NCBI GenBank assembly: GCA_945881875.1
Contig: CAMCVH010000003.1
Span: forward strand, 1 to 64,000
DNA from: Polynucleobacter meluiroseus
GTDB lineage: Bacteria > Pseudomonadota > Gammaproteobacteria > Burkholderiales > Burkholderiaceae
Length of the DNA stretch: 64,000 nt
Reading direction: 5' to 3'
Shown: piece after piece, positions 1 to 9,447 of the stretch
How positions within the stretch are numbered: position 1 is the first letter of the stretch
How the letters are laid out: every line of letters starts with the position of its first letter
The notes under the pieces: generated by a model
What the model saw: the letters and a program-made list of their open reading frames with translations, nothing else
What the model was told of the DNA's origin: nothing
The model's database searches: none
Position numbers and translations under genes: made by a program

Positions 1-111
1 CGCAAGGGCTGCATTTAATGCTTTTTGCTTCTCTGAGCTCATGCCCTCTATATCGGCAGGGGCTGATCCTGATCCCGATTCAGATCTAGATTTCTTCTTT
101 TGGTCTTCCAT
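1..111 (-). CDS. recA: RecA recombinase, N-terminal 37 codons (runs off the window)
   Basis: Reading the minus strand from the ATG at 111 gives 37 residues ending in SSEKQKALNAALA, the conserved start of RecA just before its core ATPase domain. RecA forms filaments on single-stranded DNA, drives strand exchange and triggers LexA self-cleavage. Before this motif lies a Lys/Ser/Gly-rich tail of about 25 residues, longer than the E. coli N-terminus. An internal ATG at 42 could be an alternative start, but the first ATG has AAGGA about 6 bases upstream. A LexA-type box lies about 55 bases upstream. The call rests on a short stretch, but the motif is distinctive. Confidence 0.85.
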   Translation of the reverse strand, partial: MEDQKKKSRSESGSGSAPADIEGMSSEKQKALNAALA

Positions 112-152
112 AATCGTCCTTATTCAAAATTAGGTGTTTTTGTTACATTTAA

Positions 153-194
153 ATATACAGTAATTACTGTATATAAAAACAGTGTTCTATGCAA
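153..194 (-). promoter_or_regulatory. recA promoter with SOS (LexA) box inside a larger palindrome
   Basis: Positions 167-182 read CTGT-N8-ACAG, a perfect match to the SOS box consensus. Bases 153-174 form a 22-bp perfect palindrome that shares its right half with the box, so a third half-site (ACAG, 157-160) lies on the recA side. On the minus strand, TTGCAT (194-189) and TACAGT (171-166) are 17 bases apart and could be the -35 and -10. LexA bound at 167-182 would then cover the -10 and the spacer. The SOS box is directly visible; the promoter elements are an inference. Confidence 0.75.
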
Positions 195-461
195 GGAATT
201 TTTGCGCCTTAATAGAATATTCATTAAAACGCCCTATTTGGCTCAATTCAATCAGTAAAGCCTTAATTTGTATCAGAATTTTTCAGAAAAGCTTGTATGA
301 AATTACTGACAACCAAGGACTTTAGGGCTCTAAATGATGCCGTCATCTAAAAAAATGAGCCGTGCTTGATAATGCTGATCAATTAACCATAATAGTCAAA
401 CGGGCAAACTGAGACTTTTTATTTTCATTGCACAATACTGAAATAACTTTGATAGAAATTT
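195..461. other. Divergent intergenic region between recA and the DUF6352 gene
   Basis: No reading frame of convincing length or composition is present. The stretch is AT-rich and separates two divergent genes, so it should hold the promoter of the rightward gene. A possible weak -10 (GATAGA) sits just before the ATG at 462, and there is no Shine-Dalgarno sequence. No terminator hairpin, tRNA or repeat family was recognised. Confidence 0.5.
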
Positions 462-1478
462 ATGCGCACATACTGGCCCAATAGTAATTACCAACATTTA
501 TCGATCAACTCTGACCGTCAGTTAATTGTTACCGATGACTTTCTTCGCTCGTATTTAAACAGACCTGAGTTAGCCCTCATACCCGAATCCTGTTCACAAG
601 AGCAAGCAGTTCATCAAATGCTCTTAAATAACCCACGCGCCTCCATCAATGTTGCTGACATTAAAAAAATGGCCGATCAAGACATCCAAGTTAATTATGA
701 AATTTGGCTAAGGTTTCGCGATAAATTAGTTCAAGCTAAATCCATCGAAAGTTTTTACTTAAGCTTGTTTCAAGGTAGTGGCGTTGATGTACCTCCACTA
801 TTCGTTGATCAACTGACGCAGATACTTTGTCAACATCTATTAGGTGATGAGCCTTCAGCCTTTGATGCTAGAGCAGCAGAGCTATTATTTAGAATGCAGA
901 AAATCACGATCACAGATGATGGTCACATCATGTCAGCAGATCAAGAAACAGTTGAGAGATATGCGGAAACCGGTGGATTTGGAAGTATTGGCCAATTATT
1001 GAAGCAAAATTCTGTACCGCTCAGGACAATCGATCTTGATGTTTTAACATCAGATAATTCAGAGGAATATTGGGAACAAAATGAAAATCGCAACTTTGTT
1101 TTGCAACTTAATTTTGACCAATATGGCATCTCAGCACTTTCTAAACTTTTAGAAAAATGGATTGCTCATTTCCACGGCATCAAAGTCAAGATTACCCCTC
1201 AAGGTCAAATTACTGATTCCAAGTGGTCTTGGCATATTGGTCTTGATATCACTGCAACAGAGATTCTGAACGCTTTATACAAAGGTCAATCTGTAGACAA
1301 CACTAAATTAGCTCAAGTACTTTGCTTGTTCAAATTAGAGTTCATCGATCAAGGTCGGATGATGAAAGAAGTTATTGGCAAGCCCGTTTACCTTGCTATG
1401 GCTCATGACTCAGATAAATGTTTGAAATTCAAGCCCCAAAACTTGTTAATCAACTTGCCATTAGCTGAGGCGTCTTAA
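462..1478 (+). CDS. DUF6352 family protein, function unknown
   Basis: This 338-residue soluble protein has no signal peptide or membrane segment. The N-terminal pattern (YWPNSNY, TDDFLRSYL, RPELALIPESC), a central VPPLFVDQLTQ and FDARAAELLFR followed by ETGGFGSIGQLL match what I recall of DUF6352, a family largely confined to Burkholderiales. No catalytic motif is recognisable. The second half (residues ~190-330) is rich in Asn and Gln with hydrophobic strands. It stands alone, divergent from recA and followed by a tRNA gene, so context gives no clear function. The ATG at 462 lacks a clear ribosome binding site. The family name comes from memory of the pattern and needs a profile search. Confidence 0.75.
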   Translation: MRTYWPNSNYQHLSINSDRQLIVTDDFLRSYLNRPELALIPESCSQEQAVHQMLLNNPRASINVADIKKMADQDIQVNYEIWLRFRDKLVQAKSIESFYLSLFQGSGVDVPPLFVDQLTQILCQHLLGDEPSAFDARAAELLFRMQKITITDDGHIMSADQETVERYAETGGFGSIGQLLKQNSVPLRTIDLDVLTSDNSEEYWEQNENRNFVLQLNFDQYGISALSKLLEKWIAHFHGIKVKITPQGQITDSKWSWHIGLDITATEILNALYKGQSVDNTKLAQVLCLFKLEFIDQGRMMKEVIGKPVYLAMAHDSDKCLKFKPQNLLINLPLAEAS

Positions 1479-1543
1479 TCTCAAAGAAGCTTTGTTAATC
1501 CTGTTGCCAAAGCCCAAAGCTGTGTGGAATAGTCTAAATAAGC

Positions 1544-1549
1544 TATAAT
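1544..1549 (+). promoter_or_regulatory. -10 element of the tRNA-Met gene
   Basis: TATAAT, a perfect consensus -10, ends 10 bases before the first base of the mature tRNA. That places the start of transcription about 3-4 bases upstream of it. No good -35 hexamer is visible at 16-18 bases. Confidence 0.55.
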
Positions 1550-1559
1550 TTCAGTCTTT

Positions 1560-1636
<77 letters not shown>

Positions 1637-1643
1637 ATTACTT

Positions 1644-1675
1644 AATAGCCCACTTTTGTGGGCTATTTTCTTTTT
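1644..1675 (+). terminator. Intrinsic terminator of the tRNA-Met gene
   Basis: A 10-bp perfect stem (1644-1653 with 1658-1667), a TTTT loop and a following T-rich tract (ctattttcttttt) lie 7 bases after the encoded CCA. Confidence 0.85.
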
Positions 1676-1731
1676 CGGCGTTGAGATGTATGCTCAAACC
1701 ATATAAACAAACTAATGTATTAAGGATACAA

Positions 1732-2157
1732 ATGTCATCTTTTTTAAAAACCGCTCTTGTGATTGTTTTCTTAGGATTTTCTTCACTCTCTATGGCAGAA
1801 GATAAGGTCGTTTATCACATTGACGACGCTTCAACTCAGGCAACTAAGGGTTTGAGAAACATTCGCAATCACTTAGATATTGCTCCTGCAACAAAAATTA
1901 CCGTTGTTACTCATGCGAATGGCATTGATTTCTTGATGGAAGGTGCAATAGACGCAAAGAATCCTAATATTGACTACGCATCATTAGTTGGCGCTCTTAA
2001 AGCGCGTGGCGTTAAATTTGAAATCTGCGAAATTACTCTTAAAAACCGTAATTTGAAAAAAGAGCAATTTATTCTTGATGCTGAATACACGCCCTCTGGC
2101 GTTGCGAGAATAGGTCAACTTCAATCAAGAGACCGCTTTGCCTACATCAAGCCTTAA
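1732..2157 (+). CDS. Periplasmic DsrE/DsrF-like sulfur-relay family protein
   Basis: This is a 142-residue secreted protein. The start at 1732 is chosen because AAGGA lies about 7 bases upstream and because it gives a clean Sec signal peptide (MSSFLKTALVIVFLGF, cleavage after SMA-22). Earlier in-frame starts at 1681 and 1690 would add a polar tail. The mature part has the DsrE-like fold pattern: KITVVTHANGIDFL, then a helix, then a single cysteine (C99) in FEICEITLKN. Periplasmic members of this family are common in Burkholderiales and their substrate is not known. The gene is monocistronic, with a tRNA terminator before it and a strong terminator after it. Confidence 0.7.
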   Translation: MSSFLKTALVIVFLGFSSLSMAEDKVVYHIDDASTQATKGLRNIRNHLDIAPATKITVVTHANGIDFLMEGAIDAKNPNIDYASLVGALKARGVKFEICEITLKNRNLKKEQFILDAEYTPSGVARIGQLQSRDRFAYIKP

Positions 2158-2180
2158 TTGAAGGTAACGCCATTAAGATC

Positions 2181-2206
2181 AAGAACCGCTCATTGAGCGG
2201 TTCTTT
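2181..2206 (+). terminator. Intrinsic terminator after the DsrE-like gene
   Basis: An 11-bp perfect GC-rich stem (2181-2191 with 2195-2205) around a 3-base loop is followed by a short T-rich stretch. It lies 23 bases after the stop codon and 29 bases before miaB. Confidence 0.8.
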
Positions 2207-2234
2207 ACTTTAAAGCACGTAAAATAGCGTTTAT

Positions 2235-3572
2235 ATGAAAAAAGTCTATATCCGCACCTTCGGCTGCCAAATGAATGAGTACGACTCAGACAAAATGGCC
2301 GATATATTAAACGCCAAGCAGGGCCTTATTAAAACTGACACTCCTGAAGATGCCGACATCATTCTCTTGAATACCTGTTCGATTAGAGAAAAGGCGCAAG
2401 ATAAAGTTTTTTCAGATCTGGGCCGCCTTCGAGAACTTAAAGTTAACAAACCTGATTTACTCATTGGTGTTGGTGGTTGCGTTGCTAGCCAAGAGGGAAA
2501 ACATATTGTTACAAGAGCTCCCTACGTTGATATTGTTTTTGGGCCTCAAACTTTACACCGTTTGCCAGAGCTAATTAATGAGCGCCGGAAAACTGGAATT
2601 CCACAAGTAGATATCAGCTTTCCTGAAATTGAAAAATTTGACAATCTTCCCCCAGCAAAAGTTGAAGGGGGATCTGCTTATGTCTCCATCATGGAAGGTT
2701 GCTCCAAATATTGCACCTATTGTGTTGTTCCCTATACAAGGGGCGAGGAAGTCTCAAGACCTTTTGATGATGTTCTAACTGAAGTGGCAGGTCTTACTCA
2801 ACAAGGTGTTCAAGAAATTCATCTTCTTGGCCAAAACGTGAATGCTTATCGCGGCACTATGAGCAACTCGAGTGATATTGCTGATTTTGCTTTGTTGCTT
2901 GAATATGTTGCAGAAATACCAGGAGTTGAACGTATTCGCTTTACAACCAGCCATCCTAAAGAATTTACCCAAAGGCTGATTGATGCCTACGCAAAAATAC
3001 CTCAATTAGTTGATCACCTTCATTTGCCAGTTCAACATGGATCAGATCGAGTTTTGGCGGGTATGAAAAGAGGTTATACAGTCCTAGAGTACAAGAGTCT
3101 TATTAAAAAACTAAAGTTAGTAAGACCCAACATCACTTTATCCAGTGACTTTATTGTTGGTTTTCCTAGTGAAACAGAAGAAGACTTTAATCAATTAATG
3201 AAATTAGTTGAAGAGCTTAAATTTGATAATAGTTACTGCTTTGTTTACAGCGAGCGCCCGGGAACTCCTGCCGCTAGCCTTCAAGATGACACCCCACTTG
3301 AAGTAAAAAATAGACGCTTGAAACAATTAGTCGCAAAAATTGATGAGCATGTTTTAGAAATCAATCAAAAAATGATTGGTAAAACAGAGCGTGTCATGAT
3401 GGAAAGTATGGCGCGTGATGGCCTGCACCTGCAGGGAAGAACTGAAAATGGTCGCGTGGTGTTGATAGCTATTGAAAGCGAACATACCAAACGTTTAATC
3501 GGAAAATTAATTGCCGTTACATATACGGAAGCTCTTCCACATTCTTTGCGTGGAGAATTGGTGTTGCAATGA
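2235..3572 (+). CDS. miaB: tRNA-2-methylthio-N6-dimethylallyladenosine synthase MiaB
   Basis: MiaB is a radical-SAM methylthiotransferase that converts i6A37 to ms2i6A37 in tRNAs reading UNN codons. The 445-residue protein has the UPF0004 N-terminal domain with cluster cysteines C11, C48 and C82, then the radical-SAM CxxxCxxC (C156, C160, C163 in [15 protein letters not shown]), and a C-terminal TRAM domain from about residue 380. Length and motifs are normal. It is the first gene of a run whose next member, ybeY, starts inside its last codon. The usual phoH gene does not stand between the two. A possible -10 (TAAAAT) ends 9 bases before the ATG, and there is no Shine-Dalgarno sequence. Confidence 0.97.
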   Translation: MKKVYIRTFGCQMNEYDSDKMADILNAKQGLIKTDTPEDADIILLNTCSIREKAQDKVFSDLGRLRELKVNKPDLLIGVGGCVASQEGKHIVTRAPYVDIVFGPQTLHRLPELINERRKTGIPQVDISFPEIEKFDNLPPAKVEGGSAYVSIMEGCSKYCTYCVVPYTRGEEVSRPFDDVLTEVAGLTQQGVQEIHLLGQNVNAYRGTMSNSSDIADFALLLEYVAEIPGVERIRFTTSHPKEFTQRLIDAYAKIPQLVDHLHLPVQHGSDRVLAGMKRGYTVLEYKSLIKKLKLVRPNITLSSDFIVGFPSETEEDFNQLMKLVEELKFDNSYCFVYSERPGTPAASLQDDTPLEVKNRRLKQLVAKIDEHVLEINQKMIGKTERVMMESMARDGLHLQGRTENGRVVLIAIESEHTKRLIGKLIAVTYTEALPHSLRGELVLQ

Positions 3573-4036
3573 TCAAAAAGTCAAACCGTTTGAACTTAGA
3601 TGTGCAATTTGGCACAGTCAAACTTCAAGAAAAGTGGGAAGAGGTCATTACCACCTTAAAAGCAAGGAAATGGGTTAAGGCAGCATTACAAAATGATGCA
3701 ACCATTACCTTAAGATTTGTGGGGCAAGCTGAAGGTAAAAAGCTTAACTTAACTTATCGACATAAAGACTACGCTACCAATGTTCTAACTTTTCCTTATG
3801 ACTCATCACCAGAATCTAGTGAAGTCATAGCAGACATAGTTATTTGCTTACCAGTGGTTGAAAAAGAGGCCAAAGATCAAAAAAAAGAGTTTCTGCAACA
3901 CCTCACCCACCTAATTGTTCATGGCACACTTCATGCCCAAGGTTTTGATCATGAAGACGAGGTAGAGGCAGAAGGCATGGAAGAACTAGAAATAGCCATA
4001 CTAAGAAAATTAAAGCAGGGCAACCCCTACGTTTGA
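3569..4036 (+). CDS. ybeY: Endoribonuclease YbeY (rRNA maturation factor)
   Basis: YbeY is a zinc-dependent endoribonuclease needed for 16S rRNA 3'-end maturation and 70S ribosome quality control. The 155-residue protein carries the family's three-histidine zinc motif, [11 protein letters not shown] (H118, H122, H128), and the upstream [16 protein letters not shown] segment with the conserved arginine. The ATG overlaps the miaB stop by 4 bases (ATGA), so the two are probably translationally coupled. In many proteobacteria phoH/ybeZ lies directly before ybeY; here it is absent. Confidence 0.95.
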   Translation: MIKKSNRLNLDVQFGTVKLQEKWEEVITTLKARKWVKAALQNDATITLRFVGQAEGKKLNLTYRHKDYATNVLTFPYDSSPESSEVIADIVICLPVVEKEAKDQKKEFLQHLTHLIVHGTLHAQGFDHEDEVEAEGMEELEIAILRKLKQGNPYV

Positions 4037-4066
4037 TTTAACAAAAATGCGTTATTCTTACTCACT

Positions 4067-4918
4067 ATGACAATTGAACCTGAGCCCCAAACCCTTTTAG
4101 AACGTTTAGCAAACCTGCTAACACCAACTCCTGCCACACCTTCAGAGAGAAGAGTTGAGCTTTTAGAAACTCTAAAAGAAGCTCAAGCAGATGGCTTGAT
4201 CGATGCCGATGCCTTATCCATGATCGAGGGCGTTTTCCAGGTTGGAGAACTTGCTGCTAGAGATATTCTCATCCCACGCGCTCAAATTGATTGGATTGAT
4301 ATTAACGGTTCAGTCGAAGATACGATTGCCGAAGTGATTAGAGCAGCTCACTCCCGCTTCCCTGTTTATGAAAATAATAGAGACAATGTCATCGGCATTT
4401 TGCTTGCTAAAGACTTATTAAGACACTCTCAAGAAGAGGACTTCCAGCTAAGAGACTGGTTGAGACCAGCCGTTTTCATTCCAGAATCTAAGCGTTTAAG
4501 CGTTCTTTTAAAAGACTTTCGTGATCACCGCAACCACATTGCCATTGTTGTTGATGAATATGGTGGCGTGGCCGGGCTTGTTACCATCGAAGATGTCTTA
4601 GAGCAGATCGTTGGAGATATCGAAGATGAGCATGACACGGATGACATTGAAGATAACATTATCAGCTTAGAAGACGGTAAATTTAGAATTCGTGGCATTA
4701 CAGAACTAGAGCAAGTGAATGAAGTTCTTAAAACTTCATTCGAGGATGAAGACAACGATACCCTTGCTGGTTTTATTCTGAAAAAATTAGGTCGCGTTCC
4801 TCATAAAGGGGAATCACTGAATATTGATAACATTCACTTTGAAGTACAGCGCGCTGACGCAAGACAATTACATGTTTTACTAGCCAGCCCCATTACCCCA
4901 AAAGATCCCTCAGAGTAA
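4067..4918 (+). CDS. corC: CorC/HlyC-family CBS-domain protein (Mg2+/Co2+ efflux accessory)
   Basis: This 283-residue cytosolic protein has two CBS domains (about residues 70-190, including the [25 protein letters not shown] block) and a C-terminal CorC_HlyC transporter-associated domain (about 205-280). It lacks the membrane DUF21 domain, as expected for short CorC. In enterobacteria CorC aids CorA-dependent divalent cation efflux. Its place between ybeY and lnt is conserved in proteobacteria. It lies 30 bases after ybeY, and lnt starts on the base after its stop codon. Confidence 0.92.
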   Translation: MTIEPEPQTLLERLANLLTPTPATPSERRVELLETLKEAQADGLIDADALSMIEGVFQVGELAARDILIPRAQIDWIDINGSVEDTIAEVIRAAHSRFPVYENNRDNVIGILLAKDLLRHSQEEDFQLRDWLRPAVFIPESKRLSVLLKDFRDHRNHIAIVVDEYGGVAGLVTIEDVLEQIVGDIEDEHDTDDIEDNIISLEDGKFRIRGITELEQVNEVLKTSFEDEDNDTLAGFILKKLGRVPHKGESLNIDNIHFEVQRADARQLHVLLASPITPKDPSE

Positions 4919-6388
4919 TTGATTAAAGCACTTCTTTTTTTTCTCTTAGGTAGCGCATGCTCTTGGTTAGTAGAGCTACCTTATGGCGGTTGGCTGATTA
5001 TTCCTGGATTAGGAATTCTGATCCATCTTATATTTTTAAATAAACATCATTTTAAATATGGCTGGATTTTTGGATTAGGCTACTTTTGTAACGCTCTATG
5101 GTGGATCTTTATCAGCTTACATGATGTTGGCGGTATGGTGGCTCCGCTGGCCGTCTTCGCAGTTTTTGCCTTATCAGCTTATTTAGCAATATTTCCTGCC
5201 TTAGCTCTGAAGTTATCCTCTTACATCACACATCCCTTGTGGAGAGTTTTAAGTATTGCGAGCTTGTGGACAATTTGCGAGTGGTTAAGAGGTCAATTGT
5301 TCACAGGCTTTCCATGGGCTGGCATTGCAGAAACACAAGTTGATGGCCCACTTTATGCCTGGGCACCTATTGCCGGCGGCTTAGCATGTACTTGGGCAGT
5401 GTTAGCGATTGCTAGCTTCATTAGTCAAAGTAAAAAAAGCATTTCAACAAAATTGATTGTTGTTGTTTCTTTTATTTCATTCAGTCAAGTTTTAGGATTC
5501 ATTCCATTTACTCAAGCTATCGGCGAGCCAATTGAAGTCACCCTCATTCAGGGTAACTTTCCTCAAACATTAAAATTTGATCCTCAAAATACTCAAAATC
5601 AAATTAATTTTTATAAAAAAACTATCGAAGAGCAAAAAAGTGGACTCATCGTTGCACCTGAGACAGCTGTACCAATTCCTCACGAACTGCTTCCTGATTC
5701 ATTTTTTACAGACCTTCACAACAAAAATCCTCAGAAAAATATTCTTCTAGGTGTTGTTGGTAAAAGCTCATCAGGTCAGTACTCCAACTCAGCATTGGGT
5801 CTGCAAACCAATAAAGATAATTACAAATACGACAAAAGTCATTTGGTTCCTTTTGGTGAATTCGTACCTTGGGGATTTCAGTGGTTTGTTGATGCTGTTC
5901 AAACACCCTTAGGTAATTTTCATCGTGGACCAAAAAATCAAGCGCCATTTGTAATTGAGCATGGTAAAGAATCCATCAATGCAGGCGTCATGATTTGCTA
6001 TGAAGATGTTTTTGGTGATGAAATAGCTGCAAGACAAAGAGATGCCTCCGTCAAACATCATTTATGGATCAATCTCACTAATCTTGCCTGGTTTGGTGAT
6101 AGCCAAGCCTCTGAGCAACAGTTAAGACTTGCTCAGTTACGCTCTATGGAAACAGGCATCCCAACTCTAAGAGCCACCAATACAGGGGTTACTGCTATCG
6201 TTAATCATCGAGGACAAGTAGTTGCCCAACTCCCTGAGTTTCAACAAAGCATCCTTAAAAACCATGTGCAGCCGTATTCTGGAATAACACCCTTTGTCAC
6301 CTGGGGAAACATACCGATCTTATTACTTTCGATCGGAATCTTAGTTCTTGGCTGGCAACAAACTAAAAAATGGTCTAAATCCTCTTAA
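4919..6388 (+). CDS. lnt: Apolipoprotein N-acyltransferase
   Basis: Lnt adds the third acyl chain to the N-terminal cysteine of outer-membrane lipoproteins at the inner membrane. The 489-residue protein has about six membrane helices in residues 1-200 and a periplasmic nitrilase-like domain (about 205-455). The catalytic triad is E248 (APETAVP), K306 (YDKSHLVPFGEF) and C360 (VMICYED). A final membrane helix spans about 462-480. The start is TTG, immediately after the corC stop; no later in-frame start would keep the first membrane helix. This places lnt under translational coupling to corC. Confidence 0.95.
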   Translation: MIKALLFFLLGSACSWLVELPYGGWLIIPGLGILIHLIFLNKHHFKYGWIFGLGYFCNALWWIFISLHDVGGMVAPLAVFAVFALSAYLAIFPALALKLSSYITHPLWRVLSIASLWTICEWLRGQLFTGFPWAGIAETQVDGPLYAWAPIAGGLACTWAVLAIASFISQSKKSISTKLIVVVSFISFSQVLGFIPFTQAIGEPIEVTLIQGNFPQTLKFDPQNTQNQINFYKKTIEEQKSGLIVAPETAVPIPHELLPDSFFTDLHNKNPQKNILLGVVGKSSSGQYSNSALGLQTNKDNYKYDKSHLVPFGEFVPWGFQWFVDAVQTPLGNFHRGPKNQAPFVIEHGKESINAGVMICYEDVFGDEIAARQRDASVKHHLWINLTNLAWFGDSQASEQQLRLAQLRSMETGIPTLRATNTGVTAIVNHRGQVVAQLPEFQQSILKNHVQPYSGITPFVTWGNIPILLLSIGILVLGWQQTKKWSKSS

Positions 6389-6424
6389 GAAAGGTAAAAT
6401 CATGGGGTTCAGGAAACCTACCAT

Positions 6425-7309
6425 ATGCTTACCTTTCAGCAAGTCATTCTTACCCTTCAAAACTACTGGGACCAACAAGGTTGCGCCCTCCTCCAACCTG
6501 TTGATTTAGAGGTTGGCGCCGGCACTTCACATACCGCCACATTCTTAAGATCCTTAGGGCCAGAGCCTTGGAAGGCCGCTTATGTCCAGCCATCAAGACG
6601 TCCTAAAGATGGCCGTTATGGTGAAAATCCCAATCGTTTACAGCATTACTATCAATACCAGGTTGTTCTGAAGCCAGCACCTGAAAATATTCTAGATTTG
6701 TATTTAGGTAGCTTGGAAGCCTTAGGTCTCGATTTAAAACAAAATGATGTTCGTTTTGTTGAAGATGACTGGGAAAATCCAACTCTTGGCGCTTGGGGTC
6801 TTGGTTGGGAAGTTTGGCTCAACGGTATGGAGGTAACCCAGTTCACCTATTTCCAACAGGTCGGCGGCATTGACTGTAAACCAATTTTAGGAGAGATTAC
6901 CTACGGTCTCGAGCGTTTAGCCATGTATCTTCAAAAAGTTGAAAACGTTTATGACTTAGTTTGGACTGATGGTGTGAGTTATGGTGATGTTTATCATCAA
7001 AATGAAGTTGAACAATCAACATACAATTTTGAATACTCTAATGCCGATTTGCTGTTTCAGCAATTTGGTAATTATGAAAATGAAGCAAAACGTTTAATAG
7101 AAATACCTTTGGCACTTCCAGCATATGAAATGGTTTTAAAAGCTGCCCACACATTCAATCTTTTGGATGCAAGAGGAGCTATCTCAGTTACAGAGAGAGC
7201 AGCTTATATTGGTCGCATTCGCAATCTTTCTCGAAGCGTTGCTCAAGCTTACTATGAGTCTCGTGAGAAATTAGGCTTCCCAATGTGTCAAAAAAATGGG
7301 AGCAAGTAA
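6425..7309 (+). CDS. glyQ: Glycyl-tRNA synthetase alpha subunit
   Basis: This is the catalytic subunit of the bacterial alpha2beta2 GlyRS, which charges tRNA-Gly. The 294 residues include the conserved N-terminal [26 protein letters not shown] and [16 protein letters not shown] segments and the class II motif region [27 protein letters not shown] about 8 bases before the ATG serves as ribosome binding site, and a TAAAAT -10-like sequence lies further upstream, so it may have its own promoter after lnt. It overlaps glyS by 1 base (TAATG). Confidence 0.97.
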   Translation: MLTFQQVILTLQNYWDQQGCALLQPVDLEVGAGTSHTATFLRSLGPEPWKAAYVQPSRRPKDGRYGENPNRLQHYYQYQVVLKPAPENILDLYLGSLEALGLDLKQNDVRFVEDDWENPTLGAWGLGWEVWLNGMEVTQFTYFQQVGGIDCKPILGEITYGLERLAMYLQKVENVYDLVWTDGVSYGDVYHQNEVEQSTYNFEYSNADLLFQQFGNYENEAKRLIEIPLALPAYEMVLKAAHTFNLLDARGAISVTERAAYIGRIRNLSRSVAQAYYESREKLGFPMCQKNGSK

Positions 7310-9444
7310 TGAATAAGGCTCCATTATTGCTAGAACTCCTTACCGAAGAACTTCCTCCTAAAGCATTAAAAAAATTAGGTCAAAGTTTTTCAGATGGCAT
7401 TACTCAATCTTTAAAGAATCAAGGCCTTCTCAGTGAAACAAGTGTCATCACAAGTTTTTCTACTCCAAGACGTTTAGCTGTTCATATTTCAGAGGTACTG
7501 GAAAAAGCACCGGACCGTCTGGTACAAGAAAAATTATTACCTGTATCCATTGCGATAGACAGTTCAGGTCAAGCCACTGCGCCTTTATTAAAAAAGCTAG
7601 CCTCTCTGGGTCATCCAGATACTCCGGTTGCATCCCTTGAAAGACAGGGCGCTGATAAAGCAGAAACCTTCTATCTGACACTGAATGTTCCTGGTGTGGA
7701 ACTATCTAAAGGTTTGCAAACTGCGATTGATTTATCTCTAAGTAAATTGCCAATACCTAAGGTGATGCGCTATCAAATCACACTAGGCACCCAACAAATT
7801 CAAGATATTGAATTTGTAAGGCCTGCTCATGGCTTATTAGCTCTTCATGGTTCAAAACTTGTTTCAGTAAAAGCACTTGGTTTAACTTCGGGTGATACAA
7901 CCTTAGGTCATCGTTTTCTGTCCAGCGGCATTATCAAAATTGAGCATGCTGATCAATATGTTGAAATATTAAGAAATTCTGGAAAAGTCATTGCTAGTTA
8001 CGAAGAGCGCATGCAAACCATGCGTTCTGAATTAATGCAGGCCTCACAAGGTAAGCAAGTATTAATGCCCGACTCATTACTAGAGGAAGTTTGCTCCTTG
8101 GTTGAATGGCCTGCAGTTTATATTTGCCAGTTTGAGGAGGAGTTCCTTGCCATCCCTCAAGAGTGCTTGATCCTGACGATGCAAACCAATCAAAAATACT
8201 TTGCCATGACAGATATGAATGGCAAGTTATCTAATCAGTTTTTAATTGTTTCTAATATTGAAACAAAAACGCCTGAGGCCATCATCTCCGGAAACGAGAG
8301 AGTGGTCAGACCTCGTTTGGCCGATGCGAAATTCTTTTATGAGCAAGATCGTAAAAAATCTTTAATTGATAGAACCCCCTTATTGTCTAAAGTTGTTTAT
8401 CACAACAAACTTGGTACGCAACTTGAAAGAACTGAACGGGTTGCAAAAATTGCTGGCTTAATTGCACATTCATTAAAGGCCAGTCATCCAGCTATCGATA
8501 TCTCATTAGCAGAGCGAGCAGCCAAAATAGCAAAAGCGGATTTACTGACGGATATGGTCGGAGAGTTCCCTGAGCTTCAAGGTGTCATGGGTCGCTACTA
8601 TGCGTTAAACGATAAAGAGCATCCAGATGTTGCTGCAGCTTGTATGGAACACTATGCTCCACGTTTTGCAGGCGATTTATTACCTAAAACAGATACTGGA
8701 ACAATATTAGCTCTTGCTGATAAATTAGAGACATTAGTAGGTATATGGGGTATCGGCTTAGCTCCTACAGGTGAAAAAGATCCATTTGCGCTTCGACGTC
8801 ATGCACTTGGTATTTGCCGTATCTTGCTTGAAAAGAAATTACCTCTAAATATTCGCCAATTAATCCAAGGCACACTAGATCAATTTAGCCAAGCTGAAGT
8901 TAAAGAGAATGCAAAACTAGATCTAATTCATCAATTTATCTTGGATAGACTGAGAGCTTACTTAAAAGATCAAAGCTTGGATGGCAAAGCCTACTCTACT
9001 AACGAAGTGGACTCTGTTGTAAGTCAAGATCCGCAAGTTTTTAATGACGTCCTAGAAAGACTTGAAGCTGTTCGCCGCTTTAGTAGCTTAGATGCAGCAC
9101 CAGTTCTAGCAAGTGCCAATAAACGTATTGGTAACATACTTAAAAAAGTTGATTTTGAAATCCCTAAAGTGGTTGATCAAACGCTACTAATGGTTGATGC
9201 TGAAATATCTCTTGCAAAAGCTCTAGATAAAATTATGCCTACCGTCAATCAATCTTTTGAACAAGGTCATTACACAGACGCTCTTCAATCATTTTCGACA
9301 TTAAGAGATGACATCGATCGATTCTTCAATGATGTAATGGTTATGGATCCAAATGTTGCATTAAGGAATAATCGTCTAGCTTTACTATTGAATCTGCACA
9401 GCATTATGAATCAAGTAGCAGATATCGGAAAGCTTGCTTCTTAA
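7309..9444 (+). CDS. glyS: Glycyl-tRNA synthetase beta subunit
   Basis: GlyS binds tRNA-Gly for the heterotetrameric enzyme. The frame is open from 7285, but the start at 7309 is preferred: the family begins with LLxELxTEELPPKAL, GGGAG lies about 7 bases before this ATG, and it shares a base with the glyQ stop (TAATG). That gives 711 residues, close to the usual length. The central HD-like region and the C-terminal DALR-type anticodon-binding domain (about 570-690) are present, with ALADKLETLVGIWGIG and PTGEKDPFALRR as family signatures. Confidence 0.97.
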   Translation: MNKAPLLLELLTEELPPKALKKLGQSFSDGITQSLKNQGLLSETSVITSFSTPRRLAVHISEVLEKAPDRLVQEKLLPVSIAIDSSGQATAPLLKKLASLGHPDTPVASLERQGADKAETFYLTLNVPGVELSKGLQTAIDLSLSKLPIPKVMRYQITLGTQQIQDIEFVRPAHGLLALHGSKLVSVKALGLTSGDTTLGHRFLSSGIIKIEHADQYVEILRNSGKVIASYEERMQTMRSELMQASQGKQVLMPDSLLEEVCSLVEWPAVYICQFEEEFLAIPQECLILTMQTNQKYFAMTDMNGKLSNQFLIVSNIETKTPEAIISGNERVVRPRLADAKFFYEQDRKKSLIDRTPLLSKVVYHNKLGTQLERTERVAKIAGLIAHSLKASHPAIDISLAERAAKIAKADLLTDMVGEFPELQGVMGRYYALNDKEHPDVAAACMEHYAPRFAGDLLPKTDTGTILALADKLETLVGIWGIGLAPTGEKDPFALRRHALGICRILLEKKLPLNIRQLIQGTLDQFSQAEVKENAKLDLIHQFILDRLRAYLKDQSLDGKAYSTNEVDSVVSQDPQVFNDVLERLEAVRRFSSLDAAPVLASANKRIGNILKKVDFEIPKVVDQTLLMVDAEISLAKALDKIMPTVNQSFEQGHYTDALQSFSTLRDDIDRFFNDVMVMDPNVALRNNRLALLLNLHSIMNQVADIGKLAS

Positions 9445-9447
9445 ATC

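Noticed and set aside
300..345. Short hairpin GATG...CATC followed by an A run in the recA-DUF6352 gap, read as a terminator
   Set aside because: The stem is only four to five pairs and AT-weak, and no gene ends nearby on the strand that would need it.
6389..6424. Glycine riboswitch before glyQ
   Set aside because: The gap is only 36 bases, with a promoter-like TAAAAT and a ribosome binding site; no riboswitch core fits.
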